Both the position numbers and the translations under genes were made by a program. 23,563 bases of DNA from Phellopilus nigrolimitatus (lineage: Eukaryota; Basidiomycota; Agaricomycetes; Hymenochaetales; Hymenochaetaceae). The stretch covers positions 1 to 23,563 of the forward strand of contig JAJOHG010000392.1 of the NCBI GenBank assembly GCA_021029095.1, read 5' to 3'. This document shows positions 9,694 to 23,563 of this stretch, in pieces. The notes beneath the pieces were generated by a model, which did no database searches, was not told the DNA's origin, and saw only the letters and a list, made by a program, of their open reading frames with translations. Position 1 is the first letter of the stretch. Every line of letters starts with the position of its first letter.

Positions 9694-12058
9694 CTAACTC
9701 CAGACATCCAACATCAGCCGTGAGCGTTCCTTCAGGAGCTTCATTTCCGCCGCGCCTTCGACCTCTGCGCTGCCGCCTTTCGCCTCGCCGAATATGCGCA
9801 TGAGTGTGTCCTCGACGCTCTTCGACATGCTCTTAGCGTCGCCGCAGATATAGATGTATCCTTTGCCCTTCAGGATCGCATCCGCGAGCGCGTCGCGTTG
9901 CTCCCACACGAGGTCCTGCACATAGATCTTCGATCCATCAGGCTTGAACGGCGGCTCGCGAGAAACCGCGCAGTGCATGCTGAATTTGCCGCCGAGCTCC
10001 TTTTCGTACTCTGGCCACTCCTCTCTGTAGAGGAAATCATCCGTCGACTTCCGACATCCGTAGAATAGATAGATCTTGCCCCAATCAGCGAGAGCTTCAG
10101 CTCCATTCTTCTCAACCGTACGGCGAGCCAGAGCGACGCGCTCTTGCACAAAGCCACGGAAAGGTGCAACACCCTGTAAATAAGATATTAATATCAAGCG
10201 AATCTATCAAGGGCGAAAGAGATAAAGAAAAAAGCTCACAGTGCCAGGGCCAATCATGATGATTGGAGTCTTCGGGTTTGTCGGAAGACGGAATGTCGAG
10301 CGGCGTACGTGGATAGGAACCTTGTAACCTGTTTCGCCCTTGTACGCACCTCTTGGACCGTCGATTGCGTACGTTGGGGAGTTCACATGAGCCGGTAAAG
10401 AGTTGTCAGCTTCTGCGATTAACGGCGCGTCGTCACCGTGTAGTGCGTGTTTCAAGTTGAGGAGGAAGTTGGAACCAACACCATACACCGTCTTGGACGG
10501 AAGGTGGTCAGACGCGGACGACTGATACTTGAGCACAACGGCCGTAACGTGGATCGAGCCGGGATAGAGTTTCGGGCTGGACGAAATCGAGTAGAAACGC
10601 GGCTGAAGACGCGGGATGCTAGATACAATGATATCGAAGGGGATCGACCATGCGGCCGTGTTCTCCGGTGTAGGCTTGACGTGTATGTTATTGCCTGCCG
10701 CAAGCTGAAGGACTTCTCCGAGCTTAAGACAACCGTTCGAGACGAGCTTGCCGTAATCTTCTTTGTTCGTGTTAAGGTTCTTGAGGAACGCATCTGCCTC
10801 AGGAGACGGCGCGAACTTGGAAAGCGCGCCAAGAATCTGACGGCCAATAACGGCGGAGATGTCGATGTAGTGGCGGAGAACAGTGCCGTACGTGGTCGGG
10901 ACGGGGAAAGGAACCTTGGCGAGCGCAGGGTCAAGTGATTCAATTCCAATAATCGTGTCCCTCTTCTCATACAGTCCAAGTGAGCAGAGAAGACGATCGA
11001 CCTCAAGATCAGCGTTCGAAGGCCAGACGCCGACGTGGTCGCCGTGCTGGTATGCAATGCCAGAACCCTCGATGTTCAGCTCGATATGCACGCAATTCCT
11101 CTCACCATCGAGCGCGAAGAGCTCACGCGCAACGCTGATCGGAGCGGGATAGGGGTTCTTAGCATCATGGATGCCTTTTGTCTTAGTAAGCGCGCGCGCT
11201 GAGAGTTCGCCAAGGTAGACCTTTTCAGACGGGTGACTCTCTAGCTCTGTGACAACGAAGTCGGCCGAGTCGCCGCCCTGACCCTCCTCGACACCCATTT
11301 CCCGCGCAAACGCCTCCCACATGGCATCCTTCCACTCAAGGTAATCTTCCTCCATGGAGCGATCGTCGTCGCCTTCGCCGCGCTCGCCGATACGCTTCGC
11401 ACCCATGGCCTCGAGGTCGGTATCCATCTTGCGCGCGATCGCGTTATAGTGCTCATAGGTCCTGTTTCCAAGGCCAAACATGACATACTTGAGTCCATCG
11501 AGGCGATGAGAACCGTTTGAAAACTCGAAGGAATCCTCAGAGAGGTTCTGAGTGAGTTGTACGGCATTATCAGTAGGTTCACCCTCGCCGTAAGTAGCCA
11601 CGACGAAAATAACAGCGCAGTCCTCAGGGATCTGGTCGAGATTCTCGAAGTCATATTCTTCAGGGTCGCAGACGAGAGAAGCGAGACCGAATTTCTGTTT
11701 GGCCTCTTTGGCGAGACGGATCGCGTATTCTTCTGCCGTACCGGTCTGAGAGCCGTAGAAAATGACAATGCGCTTTTTCTGGAGTGATGCAAAGCAGTAA
11801 ATACCGGTGAACGAGCCGGCCCTTGATTTTTCACTCTCAAGGGCTAAAATGCGTAGTAAAAGCGGTACTGACACTCTCTTTCATCTTGGCGACAAAATCG
11901 CGGGGATTACCGCCGCCATTCGCTGAGCCTTTGGAAGGCGCAACGGGAACGTTATTCGACTTGTTTGCAGCGAAGATGGAATCCTTGAAGAGATAGAGAG
12001 CGGCAAGGATGACGCCGAGGCCGAGAATGGCGACGTCCGAAGACGAGGAGCCCGCCAT
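9694..12058 (-). CDS. CPR: NADPH-cytochrome P450 reductase, 734 aa
   Basis: Exons: 12058-11873, 11778-10240, 10173-9694; phases agree and the length fits the family. The protein transfers electrons from NADPH through FAD and FMN to ER cytochrome P450s. Seen in order: N-terminal membrane anchor (about 9-24, ILGLGVILAALYLF), FMN-binding YGSQTGTAEEYA (about 70-81), the acidic P450-facing stretch with ATYGEGEPTDNA, FAD contact RFYSISSSP (about 456-464), the NADPH motif GPGTGVAPFRGF (from about 572, split by intron 2), and the C-terminal LMLDVWS, whose Trp stacks on FAD. The start is set by the anchor beginning MAGSSSSDVA, as in other white-rot reductases; the in-frame ATGs at 12130 and 12166 would add untypical residues. 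It is divergent from DAD1 with 700 bases between starts. Confidence 0.98.
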
Positions 12059-12758
12059 TTCGGGAGCAGGAAGGGCGGTGGGGGCGACGGGGAGAACGCG
12101 CAGACTTGATGAGCTGTCGAGGAAATTCATAAGTGTAAAAGGAATGTGATGGAAAGATGGACGCACTCTGGGCTATTTGTACGGCCGTCTGAGTTGGGGA
12201 GGAGGAGATGGTCGGTGTCAGAGGTAGAGACTCACGCCGACCGAAAGAACCGAGCTAGAAGAGAAGTCAGGCAACATTATGTAACACGCGAGAGTACGCG
12301 TGAAACACCGTTTTGTTATATTTCCTACCCTTTTTTTATCCCCCTCCCTTTTTATATATATCGCGTATACTAGAGCAAGTCGCGGCCGTCCGAGAGAATT
12401 ACATACGTACATGTAAACGAGCTTGCATTTTTCATAAAAACATTTTCAACCTCTTCCGAAGCCTTGTTGTATAAAATACACCGATCCGAGAATAGTGGCG
12501 TGTTCTTCTCTATTCACTGCTTATCTTACTTCCGTTCGTTTGTCTGCATCCGGATCCATCACGAACGGAAAGCCGGTCAGCTCTCGTGTCATCTCTTGTA
12601 CATGTACACATTTTGTATTACGTAAATTAATTATATTTTAGAGTAAGTAGCATTATTTTAGAGTTCCCTTATCTGATTAGATATGCAGCGCTGCCGGCCC
12701 TAAACAACTGCTTTGTCTTTCAACATATCGTTCAATCCTCGACGATATCGCCGCGACC
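12059..12758. promoter_or_regulatory. Divergent intergenic region between CPR and DAD1
   Basis: This 700-base gap holds both promoters and no gene. At 12349-12360 there is TTTTTATATATA, which on the minus strand reads TATATATAAAAA and could be a TATA element for the reductase, about 290 bases before its ATG. That distance implies a long 5' UTR or a 5' UTR intron. On the DAD1 side, 12600-12670 is AT-rich with ATTATTTTAGAG-like repeats. No transcription-factor site can be named with confidence. Confidence 0.4.
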
Positions 12759-13195
12759 ATGCCCGACGACGAGCAGACCTTTTTCGACAAAGAACGCGAC
12801 CGCCTCGCAGTCGACATCGCATCCGTGAGAATACAGCCCCAACATCAATGCACAGCTTACCCTTTCTTTCTCACCCGCAGGGCTTCGAGCACCTCCTCAC
12901 CGCGTCCAACCTCCTCAACCGCAAGCTCGAGGAGGTCCTCGGCATGACAAAGGAATATGACACCATCGCCGCCCTTTGGGCGCGATTCCACGCGCTCATG
13001 CGCTCGCAAGCGGGCAGTGGCCCCGGCCGCGGACCCGGCGCAGCGGGCGCGCTGCCCGACATGGACGAGAGCCTCGTCGTTCCCCTGCACGACACAACCG
13101 TCGTCCAGAATGCGAACGCCCCTTCAGGCCTTCCTGGAACAGGCGGATACACGCTGCAGGTGCCGCCGTCCGCACGCAAGCCGGCTGATTCATAG
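12759..13195 (+). CDS. DAD1: DASH/Dam1 complex subunit Dad1, 126 aa
   Basis: Exons 12759-12824 and 12881-13195, joined in phase 0. The N-terminal half matches Dad1: FFDKERDRLAVDIASGFEHL, then NLLNRKLEEVLGMTKEYDT and IAALWARFH, a short helical protein. The DASH complex forms rings on microtubules and couples kinetochores to them in fungi. From about residue 74 the protein becomes Gly/Pro/Ala-rich and looks disordered, so it is somewhat longer than the yeast subunit (about 94 aa). The first ATG after the AT-rich promoter is used. GC content rises sharply in exon 2. An open frame on the opposite strand is a shadow of this GC bias. Confidence 0.9.
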
Positions 13196-13805
13196 GGGCT
13201 CCGCCATCCGCCGAAAGAGAAGACATGAGGATCGCCATTTTTACTCCGCCGCTATGCACCCGCCGCACAATCGCCCGTTCGTGTGCCTCGGGCTCGGGAT
13301 ATTTCTCTCAGCCACCGATGCTATCCGGGCACCGCCCTCCTGATCTGGAGTAGAGATGGCAGGTCGGCCGGTGCTACCGTTGATGTTTCAGGCAATATGA
13401 AAGCAGGCATTTCGTATGTGCGCGCGCTCCAAACACCATTCCTTCAAACTCGCGGCCGCATCATCGACAGCGCATTCGTTTATTCCACGGTTGCAAATAT
13501 CAGTGCCATCATCGCCGTGCTTATGATGCTTTGGGATACCGAGGGAACGTTCACCATCTCTTGCGCGAGATCCACGCTGCCCGCAGTCCGCAGTGGATGA
13601 TACATACGAGCCTATCGGAGATCCGTTCGAAAGCATGATATCACAAAAATAATATATACGAATTGCGAGTTGCGAGTACCAAGTACAACAAGGGAGGCGG
13701 ACAATGACGACAACAACACGGACACATCTTGAGAACTGCTGCTGGCCCGACCAGATTACTCAAACTACACGACACACTAACTCACATACATACACACCCC
13801 TTAGC
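13196..13805. other. Convergent 3' intergenic region DAD1/PKC
   Basis: A plus-strand frame at 13283-13600 and a minus-strand frame at 13388-13636 are open here, but neither shows a motif, splice logic or clear start context. I treat the stretch as 3' UTRs of the two convergent genes. The plus frame does contain a hydrophobic segment (ISAIIAVLMMLW), so a small membrane peptide cannot be excluded. Confidence 0.45.
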
Positions 13806-17927
<4,122 letters not shown>

Positions 17928-18077
17928 GTGCCGTTGAGCGCGCCGTCGGGGCGTCGAGCTCGTCGATGATGAAGGATGAGGGCGAAGAGGAGGGTGACGG
18001 GGAGCGATGCAGTAACCAAACTGCCTAACTGGGCTACCATTCACGTCTCGGCTTTCTCGGCTCTCTCCGCTACACCC
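17928..18077. promoter_or_regulatory. Short divergent promoter PKC / small unknown gene
   Basis: The two start codons are 150 bases apart on opposite strands, so promoter elements are probably shared. The sequence is GC-rich with CGTCG-type repeats and lacks an obvious TATA box. Shared control is inferred from spacing only. Confidence 0.4.
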
Positions 18078-18517
18078 ATGCCGCTCCTCGTCTACGCGTC
18101 CGACGTACGCGCAACGAACGAGCGCGTCGTCCTCAGACTCAAAGCGGCGCACTCGCTGCTCGTCGGCGAGTTCGGCGACGCGTCGTTCACCCTCAAAAAG
18201 CCGCTCCCGACTTCAATCGACGTATACTCGCACACCGATCTACTCGTCGTCGTCTCCGCTGTCCTTGACGCCCGTCATATGACCAGTGAAGATGTCAAGC
18301 AGTCGATAATCACCCGGCACCTCGTCCAGATGTTTCGAAATGTCGGTAACCCAAAGCAATGCTCTGCAGCCAACTTAAAGTTCGCTAGAATGCTGCCCTC
18401 CTAGGTATTAACAATGTATCGAATGCATACATCGACGAAAGCGACGGTCAGGTCAAGGGTGTGTCTATGGGCGAAGCGTGGCTTTTCATAAATCTATCTG
18501 ACTTTCGGATGAAGTGA
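18078..18517 (+). CDS. Unknown conserved-looking fungal protein, 126 aa model
   Basis: Exons 18078-18345 and 18405-18517 in this model. I do not recognise the family. The N-terminal 90 residues are clearly coding: strong C/G preference at third codon positions and an alternating hydrophobic pattern (VYASDVRATNERVVLRLKAA; IDVYSHTDLLVVVSAVLDAR). After the first intron the frame continues as GINNVSNAYIDESDGQVK. From there two readings exist: run on to the TGA at 18515-18517, or splice at GTGTGT (about 18460) to an acceptor at about 18514 that has a CTGAC branch-like site before it. The second keeps the frame open and could lead into the next gene. The divergent neighbour is PKC. Confidence 0.55.
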
Positions 18518-18738
18518 ACATAACACCTCGACGCTCTGTGCCGAGTCATAATCCTGTATCGCAAGTCGCTCTTGTTTCTATTCACCTTACCTATTACTGC
18601 AAAGCTGTTAAGGACAGTACGGACAGTCCGAGCACGGCGAAACATGGACTCACTTGCAATTTGCTCAACCAAGTCCTTGGCAGCTTCATAACCCGTCACG
18701 TTGTCAAGTTCGTCTTAACTATTACTTGTGCGGCTTAG

Positions 18739-20813
18739 GTGACTAGACTAGAACTTCACAGACGGTACCCACTCATATTTGGACCCTGGGGAGAGGTAAA
18801 CCTGATATATCACTAATAGACATATGCCTTGACTAACTTGTTCAGAAACTGGAGCAAGAAAAAATCTACTTCCCTTCAATAGCTCGCAGCCTATTTTCGA
18901 TGGCTCAGCGCTCGCCCAACGAAGAGTTCCGAATTCAAGTCAAGCGGCATCTAAAAGTAAGTAACTCAATTTGTTATTTTTACTGCCGCTCACTCTTATT
19001 TAGATACTAAGCAAGCGTCTTAAAGCTGCTGCGCGCGACGTGCTCGGCGATCTGCAGAACTGCTGTGGCGAGTTGATCGAAGGAAAAGCTCTTCCGGGCT
19101 CAGACGGCGATGCTGCAAGAACAGACGAAGACGTCATCTGTCTCGCTATGGAGCGTCTATTCAAGGTCGCACTTCGTCCTTCGCTAATTAAGGTGAGCAT
19201 TTGTTACACTCTTCACTTGTCTATACCCGCCGAGAGGTTTCCGAGACTGTCGCGGGACTTCACTAATGTTATTTCCGACACTCATAATTTTGTATGGGCA
19301 GTGTGAATCCGTCATAGAAGAACCCCTCGACATCACAAGTGGCGAGCCAACTAATAGGTGAGCGTGAGTCAGCGTGTCACAGACTATTCTCATTTATTAC
19401 CTTTCAGATTTAAGCCAGACGAAGTGCTCAGTAATGATGGGACGAACCTTCATTTCCTCGGCGGCGGTATTTACAGTGACGCTTATTATGGCGACGACGA
19501 TCTCAATTATGATTCTGAGCTCGAAGATAACGCAAAGTCGATCTGGGCCATGGACCGGTCGTCCGCCGTCATATCAACACCCTCTTCAGAAACCATATGC
19601 TCTTGGCCTTCTTCCCAATCCAATCCGCCGAACATAAAGGCCGATCTTACAGACGTGAAGACCGCAGAATGCCCTACCTAGGATTTATATAAACGGCTTC
19701 TAACCCATTTCTTTTTTTGTTTCGCAGGTCCCGCTAGAACTGGACGACATAGATGTATACCCAATTGACCAGGACACTTCAACTATACTACAGTACGACT
19801 TCAAGGGCTCTACATGCATGAACTTACCTAGGGCGCGGACCGGACACGATCAACAACTCTATTCGGACTTTTCGGACTCGGACTCGGATTCTCTTCTCAG
19901 CTTCTCGTTCAAGGAGGACGTTCGCTATCCTATCCACCACCCTCTGAGCAAACACATAAATGACACGACTTGTCATGTTCTTCCCTGTGAATTCACCTCG
20001 TCCGCGAACGTCCTGACGTCAAATACGCAAGCGGACCATGACGGGCCTGAGGCGCGAAATTCCGAACCCGAAGTGTCTGCTGATCATCACATGTACCGAT
20101 GTGGCATGCCGAGTGCACTTAACATTGCCTCGCATTCACCGATCCTGCTCTTCTCAAACGCTAATCGCGAAACGGACCTTGATTATGATATCTCTTTACC
20201 ACGCAATCTAATCGAACTCCTCCCAACTGCAGACGAGCGATTTTCCTCCACTACGGCCGTCGCTCCTGTGCTCAATATCGACTGTACTTCTCAAACCTCT
20301 TCGGACTGTTCTTCACGCTCCTCGCTTATAACGAATTCCGATCGGACACAGAAGTCACAGGACACGCCTGTTTTACTTTCGGACGGCGAGAACTCGCGAG
20401 TCCGTGGTCTCGAGCAGGCAGTTGATTCAGAAGCGGAAGATGAACTCGAACTTTGCATTGAATGGGGTGATAAAGGGACCGGTGTACTCTCTCCTGTACG
20501 TTCAAAAGCTTCTCCCGAGCCTGCGGGGTCAGACGACCGGCGGGGCATCCAGGAAAGGCGCGCAATGACCGAACAACTCTGGCAATCAGATTTCCTGCGC
20601 GGTGTGTCTAACTCTACGGGCCTTAGTCGTCCAGAAAGCCATGTGATCGAAGAAGAAGATATTGGCATGAGCAGCGATGATGGCTTCGACTTTGTAACCT
20701 CGCGCGGATGTGTCGGTCTGTATTCTTCCGGAAGACCAAACGTGGAAATGGGGATGGAGCTGGACACGGAAGACGAAGATGAATGGGACTACGGATGGAG
20801 CTTGCAGGAGTGA
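18739..20813 (+). CDS. Large acidic unknown protein, 5' end unresolved (at least 544 aa)
   Basis: Exons supported by phase and splice sites: 18739-18795, 18846-18956, 19004-19192, 19302-19357, 19408-19654, 19728-20813. The 18796-18845 intron has an excellent TTGACTAAC branch, so coding continues upstream of the first clear in-frame ATG (18900), which alone would give 544 aa. I do not recognise the protein. Residues encoded at 18846-19192 are basic and helical (FRIQVKRHLK, KRLKAAARDVLGDLQ). The long last exon encodes a low-complexity, Ser/Asp/Glu-rich, probably disordered tail with DFSDSDSDS near its start and the acidic end DTEDEDEWDYGW. No catalytic motif or membrane segment is visible. It may be the C-terminal part of a single gene beginning at 18078. 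Confidence 0.65.
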
Positions 20814-21151
20814 AACTGAATTAACAATGGAAACTCTGTAATGTATAAGAACAGCTGCCGTGACTCTAAGGAGAATGCAATATGTTATGGAGGAAACATC
20901 ATGTGGCTGTGCTGCAAATGTCTTAATGAGTATATTAGTAATAATAATAATATTCAAGCTCCGATAAAAAGAGATGGAAGAAGGCCGCCGTTACCAGGCA
21001 CCCGTTCTACCATACTTAAGCAAGTTCCTCATCGCTGTCCACATCGTCGCAACGCCGTGCTTGTCGTCGTTCACAACGCCTAGCCCTTCTCTTCCGCATC
21101 GACCCACCCCCTCCTCCTCCGGTCATCCGCTCGCCGCATCTTCCATCCGCA
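20814..21151. other. Intergenic between the acidic protein and endosulfine genes
   Basis: No gene seen. Several close ATTA/ATAAT repeats around 20931-20955 form a small AT-rich microsatellite. From about 21079 the sequence becomes a pyrimidine-rich tract (CTTCTC, CCCCCTCCTCCTCC), a common feature just upstream of fungal transcription starts, which suits the endosulfine gene that follows. Confidence 0.5.
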
Positions 21152-21792
21152 ATGCTTCCGCACAAGAAGAAGATTGACATCAGCGTATGTGTTCCGCAGC
21201 GGAAGATCGTGTTGCGGCGTGCGCGGGGGCTTCTGCGTCGTATCTGTGTGCATAGGGATGTGCACAGGCCGATCGCTGCGATGTTTCATGTTCCGGCGCA
21301 CGCCGTGCCGTCTTAATCTTTCGATCGCTATGTGCTCATTTTTCATTGTTTCAGACGTTGACGGAGGAGGAGCGGAAGCTCTTCAGTCTTTACGGGAAGC
21401 TGCCCACTCACAAGAATGCACTGACTAAGATCCAGAAGGTGTGTTTTGCTTCATGTGGCGCATTGCAATGTGGCATGAACTGACCTTCCTACGGCGTGCC
21501 GCGAACAGGACCGAAAATTCTTCGACTCTGGTGACTATGCTCTCTCAAAGGCAGGTATCGCCCCCGAAGAGAATGTCGGTACAGCTATCCCCAATCCACA
21601 GAAGTACGTTTCCAATGCGATGGCGTGTGTCTGCCGACTTTGCTGATTGAAATCTTTGGTACTATTCCCAGCATTCCCCATGCGTCGCCACCGACTGCCC
21701 AGCAGGGTTTGTCCGTCTCACCGACTAACTCGACTAGCCCTGTGAAAGAAAGCGGGCTTAATTCGCAGGACAGCGACGCCACTGATGAGTGA
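21152..21792 (+). CDS. Endosulfine/ARPP19 family protein (Igo1-like), 110 aa
   Basis: Exons 21152-21184, 21355-21438, 21509-21603, 21672-21792; phases agree. The family signature is FFDSGDYAL, with the phospho-acceptor Ser46 in FDSGDY. In yeast and animals this Ser is phosphorylated by Rim15/Greatwall kinases, after which the protein inhibits PP2A-B55. In fungi this promotes entry into quiescence and stabilises selected mRNAs. Upstream lies the helical EEERKLFSLYGKLPT segment also typical of the family; downstream, a Ser/Thr/Pro-rich tail (SPTNSTSPVK) offers possible proline-directed phosphorylation sites. The first intron is long for this window (170 bp) and follows after only 11 codons. Confidence 0.93.
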
Positions 21793-22699
21793 TGGTGCTC
21801 AATCAGCATCTGCCTCGCTCTCCGAGATCCTCACTTACTCTGCATCGATCATCGCACATTTGTCTCGTCTCAATCTCGCTGCTGCATCGACCCTGGACCC
21901 CACTTAAATCCGCTGCGTTATTATATATAAGTAGCTTGTCGTTCTCATCGATTTTTTGAGCTTAGGAGGCGGAAATTTGTGCCCCCGTTTCCCCCTTTTC
22001 GTTCCCCTCCTCTGCCTCATGTATTACTTCATGTTGACTTGTACGATGTTTTCCCCGTGCACTCCTCGCTCATTTACGACCAATCCGATCAAGCCCACCG
22101 CATTCGATTGGGTCGATTGACTCATGGAACATGCTCGTTCTTCGAGTTACTTTCGCGAGCATTATGTGACGTTCTGGAAGAGGATAGCTACATTTCCGAT
22201 GGCTGTTTGACTGATTTCAAAGACGTGGGGAGTATAGTGTAGGTTATATTCGATTACGCCACGGATGCAATGAATAAAGGCGGAAATGCATGTACTCATG
22301 TACATTGTAAATATGCAAAACTTCTCGTCTTTCGGTTCACGCACAATATTTAGACAATCTTTCCTCTAATTGATGAATGGAACCAGTCTAATTTGCGTGG
22401 TCAAGCACTGATATGTTTTTATATGTAGTTCCAAGCAAATCACCATTCTCTCGATAGCTAGCTGCAAACAACCGACTGAGAAGATAAACTAGTATTACAA
22501 ACAATTGTGCCACAGGTAAGTATGAAGAGAATAAAGGAATACTATGAGTGATACAGTTCCGTGAATAGGTATCCTTGACGGACAGGTTAAAGGAAAGCGA
22601 TGATAAGATGATGAGTCGAAGATGAAAACGCTTAATGAGTGGAGAAAGTCGAAGCCAGAAAGACCGAAAGGATGTAATAAGAAAGGATCACAACAGAAT
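21793..22699. other. Intergenic region between endosulfine and RasGEF 3' ends
   Basis: The two genes are convergent, so this holds both 3' UTRs. A plus-strand frame at 21979-22242 (87 codons) has no motif or splice context and I do not call it. CATGTAC appears at 22287 and again at 22298 within an AT-rich tract. Nothing else supportable. Confidence 0.5.
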
Positions 22700-23563
22700 T
22701 TACAAAAACCCGCTTTCTTGCAAAAGTCGTGCCATCTTTTCGTCTTCGCGCTCGCGAGGCTCTCGCTCCAAGCTGAGGTTCCAGAATTGCTCGCCCCAGT
22801 CCACAGAATCGTTGAACGAGCTGAGGGCCTCCTCAACGAAAGCTAATATTGGCGGAAGCGGGGCGAGGTTGAAGTCCTTCGACTGCCAGTGCTGGATTTC
22901 ACGGATGACTTCTGCGGCACGCTGCCGCTTGCCAAAGTTGACTAAGTTTCCAGGTAGGAAGTCTTTGCTGCCGTCATTAATGAAAGTGAGTGTAGTCAAA
23001 TAAACACCTAGTGGTTAAAAACAAGTTAGCGTCTAAATTTGAATCATATAACGTAACTCACCAATAAAAGGTATACAGGGAGGATTAGTTTGTGAGAGAG
23101 TTGCTTTGTAGTTTTGTGAAGTTTTTAGTCGAGTCCAATGTCATTTCGCAGGTGCCAAGCTGCGACATGAATCTTCCGTTGACTTGTTCCCAAGTGCGTT
23201 TGAGTCGACGAATAGGCGGTGAATTCAGCCCAGAATAATTGCGGCCATACTCGAGAAGTTGTAGGAGATTTCTACAACGCTAAATCGTATAGCCTGGTCA
23301 TATTTCGGATTCAAATTAATGTCATCAAAGTGATCTCACGTCGGCAACGGAGATGAATTGCTTGACTAAAGCAGCCCGTTTCCGCGAGTCTTCCTTGCTT
23401 AGGATAGTAGAGTTAACCCAATTTGCTATCTGAAGTCCCTATGTTAGCAAGCCATTCATTCGAATTATCAATATCACATCAAATTCACCTTGTTGGTCAT
23501 CTGGATCACATCAGTGATGTGGTCTTTATGTTCACCAACTTTCTGGTCCCTCGAGCGCTGCAG
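22700..23563 (-). CDS. Ras guanine-nucleotide exchange factor (Cdc25-like), C-terminal part, frame broken as given
   Basis: Exons: 23563-23489 (continues beyond the window), 23429-23340, 23279-23062, 23007-22700. The protein contains the catalytic RasGEF domain: HITDVIQMTNK, IANWVNSTIL, KRAALVKQFISVAD, RLKRTWEQVNGRF, then PPCIPFIGVYLTTLTFINDG and NLVNFGKRQR. The family exchanges GDP for GTP on Ras. Gene orientation is convergent with endosulfine. The third exon is anomalous: near 23260 the conserved core appears in a shifted frame over roughly ten codons (a gained and a lost base that compensate), and near 23120 a run of four A where three would keep frame leads to an early stop. The last exon is intact and highly family-like, so sequencing error is the likelier explanation than pseudogenisation. 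Confidence 0.92.

Noticed and set aside
10447..10938. Plus-strand frame of 163 codons antisense to CPR
   Set aside because: It lies entirely inside the well-supported reductase exon and has an Arg-rich, motif-free product caused by codon bias on the opposite strand.
11241..11840. Minus-strand alternative frame of 199 codons within CPR
   Set aside because: It overlaps the flavodoxin-like domain in another frame and shows Ser/Arg-rich shadow composition.
13283..13600. Plus-strand frame of 105 codons between DAD1 and PKC
   Set aside because: Short distance after DAD1, no motif and an opposing frame over the same bases; not enough to call a gene.
21979..22242. Plus-strand frame of 87 codons downstream of endosulfine
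   Set aside because: Pro/Leu/His-rich without domain, splice context or promoter; best explained as 3' UTR.

Overview
This window is nuclear DNA of a filamentous basidiomycete, most likely a wood-decay Agaricomycete. The genes have many short introns (about 50-110 bp) with GT-AG ends and CTRAC-like branch sites. The products are clearly fungal: a two-HR1/C2/two-C1 protein kinase C, a DASH kinetochore subunit and She9/Mdm33. The cytochrome P450 reductase reads like the enzymes of white-rot polypores. The window opens with an EcoRI site and closes with a PstI site, so it is probably a cloned restriction fragment. All exon models were built by eye from reading frame, splice sites and family motifs, and every intact model was checked for codon phase.

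Layout. 1-472: nothing recognised. 473-1381: a 909-bp non-autonomous DNA transposon with long terminal inverted repeats and a target duplication, sitting just upstream of the next gene. 1395-2940 (+): SET-domain protein. 3226-5234 (-): secreted haem peroxidase of the plant/fungal superfamily. 5357-5699: open frames on both strands, unresolved. 5919-6643 (-): HIT-family hydrolase. 6740-7981 (+): SAM-dependent methyltransferase, divergent from the HIT gene with a GC-AG first intron. 8073-9392 (-): SHE9/MDM33. 9694-12058 (-): NADPH-cytochrome P450 reductase. 12759-13195 (+): DAD1. 13806-17927 (-): protein kinase C. 18078-18517 (+): small unknown protein. About 18739-20813 (+): large acidic unknown protein, possibly the continuation of the previous gene. 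21152-21792 (+): endosulfine (Igo/ARPP19) family. 22700-23563 (-): C-terminal part of a Ras exchange factor, cut by the window edge and carrying frame-breaking indels as given.

The genes are mostly housekeeping and are not an obvious cluster. Three signalling genes lie within 10 kb (PKC, endosulfine, RasGEF), but the sequence gives no evidence that they are co-regulated. Two functions relate to oxidative fungal metabolism: the secreted peroxidase, and the P450 reductase that supplies electrons to ER P450s. I did not find a convincing undescribed multi-gene system. The points most worth checking are the transposon next to the SET start, the unresolved 18.1-20.8 kb gene(s), the broken RasGEF exon, and the unusual peroxidase with a long C-terminal extension.
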